In this document: piece after piece, positions 26,784-35,648 of the stretch
Layout of the letters: each line of letters begins with the position of its first letter
Position numbering within the stretch: the first letter of the stretch is position 1
Assembly: GCF_020042665.1 (NCBI RefSeq)
Contig: NZ_CP083376.1
Span: 3,756,001 to 3,820,000, forward strand
DNA: 64,000 nucleotides
Reading direction: 5' to 3'
Source: Pseudoxanthomonas sp. X-1
GTDB lineage: Bacteria; Pseudomonadota; Gammaproteobacteria; Xanthomonadales; Xanthomonadaceae
The notes under the pieces: model-generated
The model's input: only the letters and a program-made list of their open reading frames with translations
The model's database searches: none
Told to the model about the DNA's origin: nothing
Made by a program: the position numbers and the translations under genes

Positions 26784-27722
26784 ATGGACCTGCGACAGAT
26801 CAACTACTTCCTGGCGCTGTACGAAGAGGGCAGCGTCACGCGCGCGGCGCAGCGCATGAACGTGGTCCAGCCCGCGCTGTCGATGCAGATCGCCAAGCTG
26901 GAGCGCGAGCTGGAGCAGAAGCTGTTCGAACGCACGCCCAAGCGCATGGTGCCGACCGCCGCCGGCCGCACGCTGCACCGGCTGGTGACGCCGATCCAGC
27001 GCGACCTGGCCGCGGCGATGACGCACATGGCCAACCTGTCGGGCACGGTGTCCGGCGAGGTCTCCATCGGCGTGCTGTCCTCGGTCACGCGCAGCGTGAT
27101 TCCCGGCGTGCTGATGGCCTACTCGGCCGACTATCCCGACGTGCGGATCTCCATCGCCGATGGCTACTCGCAGACCTTCATCGAATGGGTCAACGCCGGC
27201 CGCCTGGACGTGGCGGTGATCAACCGGCCGGCGCGCCGCCTGGGGCTGGAGATGATCCCGCTGCTGGAGGAGGAGATGGTGCTGGTCGGCGCGCGCGGCA
27301 ACGCTCCGCCGAAGATCCGCTCGCTCGGCGATGTGGCCGCGCTGAAGCTGGTGCTGCCGTCCAAGCGCCACGGCCTGCGCGCCGAGCTGGAGCGCCACAT
27401 GGCCGGGCTCACCGTCGAACTGGAACCGCAGCTGGAGATCGACTCGACCGACTCGATCGCCGACCTGGTCGCGCGCAGCGACTGGTTCACCGTGCTGCCC
27501 AGCATCGCCGTGCACCGGCAGCTGCTGGATGGCTCGCTGACGGGCTACTCGATCGGCCGCTCGCGCATCACCCGCCATCTGGTCGTCATCCACCAGGCGC
27601 GGCATCCGCTGGGGCCGGCGGCGATGCTGCTGGTCGAGCGCCTGCGGGAGGCGCTGCACGACACGCGCGAGGCCCTGGACCCGATCCTCATCAGATCCTC
27701 TGATAAAAAAAATAAAGACTGA
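26784..27722 (+). CDS. LysR-type regulator of the furan cluster
   Basis: The 312-residue protein has an N-terminal winged helix-turn-helix (residues 1-60: MDLRQINYFLALYEEGSVTR, AAQRMNVVQPALSMQIAKLE) and a C-terminal periplasmic-binding-like effector domain. The ATG at 26784 has GGAGGGG four bases upstream. It lies between the two divergent arms of the pathway, the usual place for a regulator of both; the hmf cluster of C. basilensis also carries LysR genes. The effector would be a pathway intermediate such as furoate or furoyl-CoA (inference). The last codons contain the second operator palindrome. Confidence 0.9.
   Translation: MDLRQINYFLALYEEGSVTRAAQRMNVVQPALSMQIAKLERELEQKLFERTPKRMVPTAAGRTLHRLVTPIQRDLAAAMTHMANLSGTVSGEVSIGVLSSVTRSVIPGVLMAYSADYPDVRISIADGYSQTFIEWVNAGRLDVAVINRPARRLGLEMIPLLEEEMVLVGARGNAPPKIRSLGDVAALKLVLPSKRHGLRAELERHMAGLTVELEPQLEIDSTDSIADLVARSDWFTVLPSIAVHRQLLDGSLTGYSIGRSRITRHLVVIHQARHPLGPAAMLLVERLREALHDTREALDPILIRSSDKKNKD
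27691..27703. promoter_or_regulatory. LysR-type operator, copy 2, inside the LysR 3' end
   Basis: TCAGATCCTCTGA has the same arms and spacing as the site at 26751, extended to ATCAGATCCTCTGAT at 27690-27704. It overlaps codons near the LysR C-terminus, and an A-rich stretch follows (27705-27715). It lies 242 bases before the aldehyde dehydrogenase start and could control the right arm. Confidence 0.6.
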
Positions 27723-27945
27723 TTATTAGACTTGATGCCGAGCCCGCGCTAGCGTCGCCCTCGGGAGTGGCGCGCCGTCCGCGGGCGCGCCGCCGCCGAG
27801 CCCCGATTTCCTCCGGGCGCGGCGATCGGGAGGCGCGGTGGGATGCAGCGCGCTCGGCGCGGCCGCGGGCCGGTGCCGTCCCGCGCGGGAGGTCCCGCCA
27901 CAGACGCGTCCGGATCGTCGTGCGCCATGCACCCAGGACGCTTCC

Positions 27946-29403
27946 GTGACCCGTTCCCCCGCCATGCACTGGATCGACGGCAAGGCCGTCGGCACCGCCT
28001 TCCTTCCCAGCCAGGACCCGGCCAACGGCCAGGTCCTCGGCGAGTACGCCGATGGTGGCGCCGCCGAGGCGCAGGCCGCCATCGACGCGGCGCGCCACGC
28101 CTTCGACCAGGGCGCCTGGGCCGCCTCGCCGCGCCTGCGCCAGCGCGTGCTGCTGGACTGGGCCGCCGCCCTGCAGGCACGCGCGGGCGAACTGGCCGAA
28201 CTGCTGACGCTCGAGAACGGCAAAGTCATCGCGCAGTCGCGCGGCGAGGTGGCCGGCGCGATCTCCGAGATCGAGTACTACGCCGGCCTGGCGCGCCACA
28301 TTCCCGGCCACGTGCTGGAGCCCGAGCCCGGCGTGCTGTCCACCGTGCTGCGCGAGCCGGCCGGCGTGGCCGGCATCATCGTGCCGTGGAACGCGCCGGC
28401 GGTGCTGCTGGTGCGCGCGCTCGGCCCGGCGCTGGCCGCCGGCTGCACGGTGGTGGTCAAGCCCGCCGCGCAGACCACCCTGTTCAACGCCGCGATCCTG
28501 GCCCCGCTGCTGCGGCATCCGCAGCTGCCGGCCGGCGTGGTCAACGTCTTCAGCGAGGCCGGCAGCGCGGGCGCTTCGCTGCTGGCCACCTCGCACGCGG
28601 TGGACGTGATCTGCTTCACCGGCTCGACCGCGGTGGGCAAGACCATCATGCGCAACGCCGCCGACAGCATGAAGAAGCTCTCGCTCGAGCTCGGTGGCAA
28701 CTCGGCCTGCCTGGTGTTCCCGGATGCGGACCTGGATGCGGTCGCGCCGAAGCTGGCCGCGGCCGCGACCATCCTCTCCGGCCAGCAGTGCACCGCGGCG
28801 CGGCGCGTGCTGGTGCACCAGAGCAGGCTCTCGGAGATGAAGCAGGCCCTGACCGGTGCGCTGGAGGCCCTGCGCCTGGGTCCCGGCATCGACCCGGCCT
28901 CGCAGATCGGCCCGCTGATCGACCGGCGTTCGCGCGATGCGGTGGCCGCCCAGGTCGCCCAGGCCTGCGAGGAGGCCGACCAGGTGCTGCTGCGCGGCGG
29001 CGTGCCCGAAGGCGCGCTGGCCGAAGGCGCGTTCTTCAAGCCCGCGCTGGTGTATCACCGCGACAGCGGCGCCGGCTTCGTCCAGGACGAGATCTTCGGC
29101 CCGTTCCTGGTGCTGGAGTCGTTCGAGGACGAGGCCGAGGCCATCGCGCGGGCCAACCACACCGTGTTCGGCCTGTCGGCCAGCGTGTGGACGCACGACG
29201 GTGCGCGCGCCCTGCGCGTGGCGCGTGCCCTGCGCAACGGCACGGTGTGGATCAACGAGCACAACCGGCTGCTGGCCGAGGTGGAGACCGGCGGCTATCG
29301 CCAGAGCGGCCTGGGCCGTCTGCATGGCTACGACGCCCTGGCCGACTTCACCGAAATCAAGCACATCTACCAGGCGCCCGGCGTGGCCGGCGCCACGCCG
29401 TGA
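27946..29403 (+). CDS. Aldehyde dehydrogenase (NAD(P)-dependent), furan pathway
   Basis: The 485-residue protein has the class signature: catalytic Cys282 in SGQQCTAARR, general base Glu248 in LELGGNSACL, the oxyanion asparagine in VPWNAP, and FTGSTAVGK in the cofactor fold. It oxidises an aldehyde to the acid; here furfural, HMF or a later aldehyde is likely (inference). I favour the GTG at 27946, with AGGA seven bases upstream; the ATG at 27964 (MHWIDGKAVG) is the alternative. The 223 bases between LysR and this gene hold no other gene. The stop overlaps an in-frame ATG of the next gene. Confidence 0.85.
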   Translation: MTRSPAMHWIDGKAVGTAFLPSQDPANGQVLGEYADGGAAEAQAAIDAARHAFDQGAWAASPRLRQRVLLDWAAALQARAGELAELLTLENGKVIAQSRGEVAGAISEIEYYAGLARHIPGHVLEPEPGVLSTVLREPAGVAGIIVPWNAPAVLLVRALGPALAAGCTVVVKPAAQTTLFNAAILAPLLRHPQLPAGVVNVFSEAGSAGASLLATSHAVDVICFTGSTAVGKTIMRNAADSMKKLSLELGGNSACLVFPDADLDAVAPKLAAAATILSGQQCTAARRVLVHQSRLSEMKQALTGALEALRLGPGIDPASQIGPLIDRRSRDAVAAQVAQACEEADQVLLRGGVPEGALAEGAFFKPALVYHRDSGAGFVQDEIFGPFLVLESFEDEAEAIARANHTVFGLSASVWTHDGARALRVARALRNGTVWINEHNRLLAEVETGGYRQSGLGRLHGYDALADFTEIKHIYQAPGVAGATP

Positions 29404-29426
29404 TGGCCGACTCAGGAGACAAGCCG

Positions 29427-30029
29427 ATGCGCGCAGACCCGCAGCAGAACCCGCCGCTCATCGTCGGCATCTCCGGCGCCAGTGGCGTGATCTACGGTGT
29501 GCGCCTGCTGCAGATGCTCAAGGCGCTGCGGATCCCTTCGCATCTGGTGATGTCCAGGTCCGCCGAGATCACCATCGCCCACGAGACCGACCTGAAGATC
29601 GCCGAGGTCAAGGCGCTGGCCACGCAGGTCCATGCGCACCAGGACATCGCCGCCGCGATCTCCTCCGGCTCGTTCCGCACGCGCGGCATGATCGTCGCCC
29701 CCTGCTCGATGCGCTCGATGTCCGAGATCGCCACCGGCGTGACCTCCAGCCTGCTCACCCGCGCCGCCGACGTGGTGCTGAAGGAGCGCCGCCGGCTGGT
29801 GCTGATGGTGCGCGAGACGCCGCTGCACACCGGCCACCTGCGCAGCATGACCCAGCTCTCGGAGATGGGGGCGATCATCGCGCCGCCGGTGCCGGCCTTC
29901 TATGCCCGCCCCGACTCGATCGATGCGATGGTCGACCATACGGTGGGACGGGTGCTGGATCTGTTCGAGATCGAGACCGGGACGGTGAAGCGGTGGCGGC
30001 AGGGGGTGGATGCGGAGGCGGAGCGGTAG
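29427..30029 (+). CDS. hmfG: HmfG: UbiX-type flavin prenyltransferase
   Basis: UbiX enzymes attach dimethylallyl to FMN and so make the cofactor of UbiD. The 200-residue protein has the FMN site VGISGASGVIYGVRLL, the core VAPCSMRSMSEIATG and the phosphate/isoprenoid site LVLMVRETPLHTGHLRSM. AGGAG eight bases before the ATG at 29427 favours this start; the ATG at 29403 overlaps the ALDH stop and would add eight residues. A UbiX beside a non-ubiquinone UbiD marks a dedicated decarboxylase pair; here the two genes are on opposite arms, both next to the LysR regulator. Confidence 0.88.
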   Translation: MRADPQQNPPLIVGISGASGVIYGVRLLQMLKALRIPSHLVMSRSAEITIAHETDLKIAEVKALATQVHAHQDIAAAISSGSFRTRGMIVAPCSMRSMSEIATGVTSSLLTRAADVVLKERRRLVLMVRETPLHTGHLRSMTQLSEMGAIIAPPVPAFYARPDSIDAMVDHTVGRVLDLFEIETGTVKRWRQGVDAEAER

Positions 30030-30109
30030 GTCTGCGGCCAGCGCTTCCGGGTGGGTGAGGAGGCGCGTGTCCGTTGAAGCGCGGCGCAGGCGAAGAGCGA
30101 AGGCGCAGG

Positions 30110-30129
30110 ATTCCCGCGTTCGCGGGAAT
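30110..30129. repeat. Palindromic element of the ATTCCCGC type
   Basis: ATTCCCGCGTTCGCGGGAAT is an inverted repeat with 9-base arms, followed by GACG. It lies in the 142-base gap between the convergent hmfG and hmfH genes and belongs to the same family as the element at 50923-50942. Confidence 0.65.
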
Positions 30130-30171
30130 GACGAGCTGGGGTTCTGCTTCGGCCTTGTGTGTTCTTCGGCC

Positions 30172-31866
30172 TCACACGTTCCTGCGCATGCCATCCGCGA
30201 TCTTCTCCGCGATCATGATCGTGGGGATGTTCGTGTTGGCCGAGGGCAGGCGCGGCATCACCGACGCGTCGGCGACATAGAGGCTGTCCACCCCGATCAC
30301 CTTGCCGCTCGGATCCACGACCGCATCCGGATCGTCCGCGCGGCCCAGGCGACAGGTGCCGCTCGCGTGCCACACGCCGAACACATTGGCGCGCACGAAC
30401 GCCTCCAGCCGCGCGTCGTCGCTCAGCACCGACTCGAGTGAACGCCCTCCGTTCATCACCCGCCGCAGCACCTGCTGGCGCAGCGACGCCGGCACGTCCA
30501 GCAGCGCGCCCAGTACGCCGGTCAGCAGCGCGTTGCGGCGCGTGACCGCGCTGAGTTTCTTGATCGCCGGGGTGAAGCCGGCCGGGAACAGGTCATCGAT
30601 GTTCGGATTGAGGGCCTCGCACACGACCAGCCGCACCAGTTGGCGCACGCCGTGCATCATCCGCCGCAGGTCGGCCGGCGCGGAGAGCAGGTTGAGATCG
30701 ACCTTCGGATAATCGTCGGGCGAGGCCGAGACCAGCTGCACGCGCCCCTGCGACAGCGGCTGGTTGCACCACAGGAAGAACAGGCTCAGGCGCTGACCCA
30801 GCGCGTGCCAGCCGGCGCGCGCCGAGGCGGTGAGGTACATGTCCGATGCGCTGCCGCCTTCGATGCCCGAGCTGTAGCGCATGGCCACGAAGCTGGCGCG
30901 GCGATAGCTGGCCGGCAGGCGCAGGGCGCGCGGCAGATACTGGCACAGCGTCAGCGACGGATGATCGCGCAGGTTGCGGCCCACACCGGGGCGGTGGGCG
31001 ACGACCGGGATGCCGAGCGCGGCCAGCGCCTGGCCGTCACCGATGCCTGCGCGCATCAGCAGCGCCGGCGACTGCAGCGCACCGGCGGTCAGGCTCACGC
31101 GCCCGGCCCGCGCCTCCTCGCGCACGCCGTCGCGCTCCAGCTCGACCCCGACCACGCGCTGGCCCTCGAACTTCAGGCCGACCACGCGCGTGCCGGCGCG
31201 GATCTCCAGATTGCGTCGCGCCCGCACGCCGGCATCGAGGTAGCCGATCGCGCTGGACACGCGCCGGTCGTGCTGGTTGGAGAACGCCGGCGGGAACAGC
31301 CCGTCCTCGAAGTCGCCGTTCTGGTCCAGCCGCATGGACAGACCGCTTGCCGACAGCGCCTGCGCCACCGCGGCGGCATACGGCGGAAACGCCTGCGGCC
31401 GGATGCGGCGGATCGGGATCGGGCCGTCGTGACCGTGCAACGGGCCGTCGCAGTCGAGGTCGCGCTCGAGCTTGCGGAAGTACGGCAGCACGCCGTGCCA
31501 GTTCCAACCCTCGGCACCCAGCGCGGCCCAGGCGTCGTAGTCGCGTGGCAGGCCGCGATTGGCCGCCTGCACGTTGATCGACGACCCGCCGCCCATCACC
31601 CGCGCCTGCTCGTAGGCGCGCGACAGCACGCGCCCATCGGCAGCGTGCGTGGTCGCGGCCGACAGCCCCGGCCAGAGGTAGCGCTCGCCGTGGAACAGCG
31701 CCATCGGATAGCTGTCCAGCAGCGCCGCGGGCACCTGGCCCGGCGGCGTATCGATGCCGGCCTCGACCAGCAGCACGCGACGGGCGGGGTGGGCGGAGAG
31801 CCGGTTGGCCAGCACGCAGCCGGCCGAGCCACCGCCCACGATCACGTCATCGAACACTTGCGTCAT
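30172..31866 (-). CDS. hmfH: HmfH: GMC-family FAD oxidoreductase (HMF/furfural oxidation)
   Basis: The 564-residue protein begins with the FAD fold DVIVGGGSAGCVLANRL (residues 7-23) and has the GMC signatures VMGGGSSINVQAANRG and VSLTAGALQSPALL. The catalytic histidine lies in WHASGTCRLG (about His500), with Asn544 in the second catalytic position. GMC enzymes oxidise primary alcohols, and HmfH of C. basilensis takes hydroxymethylfurfural to furan-2,5-dicarboxylate. Choline dehydrogenase-like activity is the generic alternative, but no betaine genes are near. It lies 117 bases after hmfE in the same direction. Confidence 0.82.
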   Translation of the reverse strand: MTQVFDDVIVGGGSAGCVLANRLSAHPARRVLLVEAGIDTPPGQVPAALLDSYPMALFHGERYLWPGLSAATTHAADGRVLSRAYEQARVMGGGSSINVQAANRGLPRDYDAWAALGAEGWNWHGVLPYFRKLERDLDCDGPLHGHDGPIPIRRIRPQAFPPYAAAVAQALSASGLSMRLDQNGDFEDGLFPPAFSNQHDRRVSSAIGYLDAGVRARRNLEIRAGTRVVGLKFEGQRVVGVELERDGVREEARAGRVSLTAGALQSPALLMRAGIGDGQALAALGIPVVAHRPGVGRNLRDHPSLTLCQYLPRALRLPASYRRASFVAMRYSSGIEGGSASDMYLTASARAGWHALGQRLSLFFLWCNQPLSQGRVQLVSASPDDYPKVDLNLLSAPADLRRMMHGVRQLVRLVVCEALNPNIDDLFPAGFTPAIKKLSAVTRRNALLTGVLGALLDVPASLRQQVLRRVMNGGRSLESVLSDDARLEAFVRANVFGVWHASGTCRLGRADDPDAVVDPSGKVIGVDSLYVADASVMPRLPSANTNIPTIMIAEKIADGMRRNV

Positions 31867-31983
31867 TTCCCCACCCTACGCGGCCGGCGCCCGGGGCACC
31901 GGTCGAAAAAGAACCACGCGACGCACGCACGTGACGACCGCCGGCACGACGCGCCTGCGGCCAGCACCGGTGCGTGGCCGCGC

Positions 31984-32769
31984 TCAGCTGCCCCGGAAGT
32001 TCGGCTTGCGCTTGGCGTGGAAGGCCTCGACGCCCTCACGGAAGTCGTCCGAGCTGCGCAGGCGGCTGTAGCAATGACCTTCCAGCTCGATGGCGATGGA
32101 CAGCGAGGCATCCTCGGTGTCGTTGAGCAGCTTCTTGGCGGTGCGCTGGGCCAGCGGCGAGAAGCCGATCAGTTCCTTGACCAGCGCATCGGTGGCCGCT
32201 TCCAGGTCGCCGTCGGCGACCAGCTCGGTGGCGATGCCCCAGTCGTAGGCCTGCTGCGCCTTGATGCGCCTGGAGCGCATGACGATGTCCTTGGTGCGGG
32301 TGATGCCGACGATCTTCTGCAGGCGCGCCGACCCGCCCGAGCCCGGGATCTGGCCGAGCTTCTGCTCCGGCAGCGCGTATTCGACGGTCTCGGAGACGAT
32401 GCGGAAATCGCAGGCCAGCGAGATCTCGAAGCCCACGCCGAAGGTGTAGCCGCGATTGGCGGCGATGACCGGCTTGCCGGCGCGCGCCGGGGCGGCGATG
32501 TTCCAGGCCAGGTGCGAGACATGCTCCGGCGAGGCCTCCAGGAAACCCATGATGTAGCCGCCGGAGGAGAAGTGCTCCCCCTCGGCGCGCAACACGATCA
32601 CGCGCACGCGCTCGTCGGCGTCGAGCCGTTCGAACGCCAGGCGCAGCGCGTCGCGCTGGTCCATGCTGATGGTGTTGAACGGCGCGCGGTCCAGCACGAT
32701 GTCGCCGCGCTGCGCGTCGGGGTCGACTTCGATGCGGAAGCCGTCGAGGGTTTCGATGGTCTTGGACAT
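31984..32769 (-). CDS. hmfE: HmfE: crotonase-family 2-oxoglutaryl-CoA hydrolase (probable)
   Basis: The 261-residue protein has the enoyl-CoA hydratase/isomerase fold: the oxyanion segment EGEHFSSGGYIMG, the second CoA-binding stretch IPGSGGSARLQKIVG, and the C-terminal FHAKRKPNFRGS. In the hmf pathway HmfE hydrolyses the CoA thioester formed from 5-hydroxy-2-furoyl-CoA and releases 2-oxoglutarate. That role is assigned from gene order (A-B-C-D-E), not from a diagnostic residue; a hydratase acting on a ring-opened acyl-CoA is the alternative. The ATG at 32769 starts MSKTIETLDGF; 35 bases separate it from hmfD. Confidence 0.8.
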   Translation of the reverse strand: MSKTIETLDGFRIEVDPDAQRGDIVLDRAPFNTISMDQRDALRLAFERLDADERVRVIVLRAEGEHFSSGGYIMGFLEASPEHVSHLAWNIAAPARAGKPVIAANRGYTFGVGFEISLACDFRIVSETVEYALPEQKLGQIPGSGGSARLQKIVGITRTKDIVMRSRRIKAQQAYDWGIATELVADGDLEAATDALVKELIGFSPLAQRTAKKLLNDTEDASLSIAIELEGHCYSRLRSSDDFREGVEAFHAKRKPNFRGS

Positions 32770-32804
32770 GGGGTTCTGCCTCGTGGGTAGGGGGGAAGTG
32801 GAAC

Positions 32805-34320
32805 TCAAGGAGCCGGGACGTATTCGCCCGCGGTGAGCTTGCGGCGCAGCAGCTTGCCGACCGGCGACTTGGGGATGTCCTGCACGAACACGAAGTTGCG
32901 CGGGCGCTTGAAGTTGGCCAGCTTGGAGTCGCGGCACCAGGCGTCGAGCTCTTCCGTGGTGACCGGCGCGCTGGCCTTGATGAAGGCAGTAACCACACTG
33001 CCCCAGCGCTCGTCGGGCAGGCCGACCACGGCCACCTCATCGACCTTGGGATGCAGCGAGAGATGGCTCTCGATCTCCACCGGCGAGACGTTCTCGCCGC
33101 CGGAAATGATCATGTCGTCGACGCGGCCGGTGACGAACAGGTCGCCCTCCTCGTCCACATAGCCGGTATCGCCGGTGAAGTACCAGCCGTTGCGCAGCGC
33201 CTTGGCGTCTGCGTCCGGGCGGCGCCAGTAGCCTTCGAAGGCCTCGTCGCCGGCCAGCAGCGCGATGATCTGGCCTTCCTCGTTGACCGCGGCGCGCTCC
33301 TCGCCCGTGCTCGCCTCCAGCTTGACCACGCGGACCATCTGATTGATGCCCGAGCGTCCGGCGCTGCCCGGCTTGCCGGCCGCGTCGTCCTCGATGGTGA
33401 AGGTGTAGACCTCGGAGGAGCCGTAATGGTTGACGAACAGGTCCGGATTGAACGCCTCGTCGAGCTTCTTGAGCAGGCCATCGGTCATCGACGCGCCCGC
33501 ATAGCCGAGCTTGCGCACCGAGGACACATCCGTCCCAGCGAAGTCCGGGTGGTGGACCACGTCGTGGTACAGCGTGGGCACCAGATAGAGGTTGTCGATC
33601 TTCTCCTGGGCGATCAGCGCCAGCGCGCGGGCCGCGTCGAACTTGGGCAGGCAGACGAACACGCCGTTGATGATCGCGCTGGCCAGCAGCGAGCGCACGC
33701 CCATCGTGTGGTACAGCGGCATCACCCCCAGGGTGCGCTCGCCGTTGCCGTAGCGGTTCTGCGCGACATGGGCGATGGCCGCGGCGCGCTCGGCGCGGTG
33801 GCGGCGCGGCACGCCCTTGGGCTTGGAGGTGGTGCCCGAGGTGTAGAGCATCAGCGACCAGTCCTCGGCCGTGGCCCGTGGCGTGGCCGGCGGCGCGTCC
33901 GTGGCCAGCCAGCTGGCGAAGCGCTGCGCGCCGGGACGGTCGATGTCCAGGGTCACGTGCAGCACCGATTCGTCCAGGCCGGCGGCGGCGATCGACCTGG
34001 AGGGCGCGTCCTCGTACACGATCACGCGCGCCTCGGCGTCGTGCACGCAGAAGCCCACATCCTCGGCGGTGGCGCGCCAGTTGAGCGGGGTCAGGATCAC
34101 GCCGGCGAACTGGCAGGCCCAGTGCAGCGTGGCCGCCTCCCAGCGGTTGCGCAGCACGCTGACCACATGGTCGCCGTGGCGCACGCCGGCGGCTTCCAGC
34201 GCGGCGACGACCGAGGAGATGGCCCGGTACCAGGCCGCGTAGGTCAGGCGCGTGTCGCCATCGACGATGGCCAGGGCTTTGGGGTCGCGTTCGACGCTGG
34301 CCAGGAAACTGGTGCCGAGA

Positions 34321-34328
<8 letters not shown>
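32805..34328 (-). CDS. hmfD: HmfD: 2-furoyl-CoA synthetase (AMP-forming acyl-CoA ligase)
   Basis: The 507-residue ANL-family protein has the P-loop LYTSGTTSKPKG (residues 161-172), the A4/A5 region NHYGSSEVYT, WYFTGDTGYVDEEG, and the C-terminal catalytic Lys492 in SPVGKLLRRKL. The C-terminal stretch DAWCRDSKLANFKRPRN resembles aryl-CoA ligases of the 4-chlorobenzoate type, so a small aromatic acid is likely. In the hmf order it activates 2-furoate with ATP and CoA. Its ATG overlaps the hmfC stop by eight bases. Confidence 0.85.
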
Positions 34329-34820
<492 letters not shown>

Positions 34821-34833
<13 letters not shown>

Positions 34834-35648
34834 CGCAGGGCCTCCTCGATGGTCTCGCGGCCCAGGCGGCGCACCAGCTCACGGCGATAGCGCGCCGTGG
34901 CGTGCAGATCGTCGCGGGCGTCCAGGTCCCAGGCGTACTGGTTGAGGGCGTCGTCGAAGTCCGACGCGCCCGGCAGCGGCAGTTCGCGCACGGTGGGGAC
35001 GTCGGCCACACCGCCCACGCCAAGGCGCACGGAATGTTCGGTGGCGACCGCGGCGCAGGCGACGATGGCGAAATCGCCATGCCGGCGCCCCACTTCGCGG
35101 AAGGCATAGCCGACGCCCGGTTGCGCGGCGGGGAAGGTGACCGACTCGATCAGCTCGGTGTCGCCGCGCGCGGTGGCCATCATGCCGACGAAGAACTCCG
35201 CGGCCGGGATGGAGCGCGCCTTCCTGCGCTGGCGCAGCTGCAGCGTGCCGCCCAGGGTGAGCAGGCACAGCGGCTGCTCGGCGCTGGGATCTGCATGGGC
35301 GATCGAGCCGACCACGGTGCCGCGGTTACGCGTCTGCGCATGGCCGACCCAGGGCAGCGCCCTGGCCAGCAGCGGCAGGCGCGGATCGCGTGCGGTCCAT
35401 TCCAGCAGCGCCGCCTGGCGCACGCCGGCGCCGATGCGGATGCCGGCGGCGGTGGCCTCGATCCTGGCCAGCGATTCGACATGCATGACGTCCACCAGCA
35501 GCGCCGGCTTGGCCAGGCGCATGCTCAGCATCGGCACCAGCGACTGGCCGCCGGCGATGATGCGCGCCTGGTCGCCGTGCTCGTGCAGCTGGGCCAGCAC
35601 GTCCTCGCGCGATTCGGCGCGGAGGTAGTCGAACGGCGCCGGCTTCAC
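34821..35648 (-). CDS. hmfB: HmfB: FAD subunit of 2-furoyl-CoA dehydrogenase
   Basis: The 275-residue CoxM-type subunit has the two FAD-binding segments AGGQSLVPML (from about residue 32) and TRNRGTVVGSIAHADP (from about residue 106). It takes electrons from HmfC and hands them to an acceptor. It starts at a GTG overlapping the hmfA stop (GTGA). The order large-medium-small (A-B-C), followed by ligase and crotonase, is that of the furoate operon of C. basilensis. Confidence 0.9.

Noticed and set aside
30172..31866. Choline dehydrogenase (BetA)
   Set aside because: The GMC fold is shared, but no betaine aldehyde dehydrogenase, BetI or choline carrier is present, and the neighbours are furan genes.
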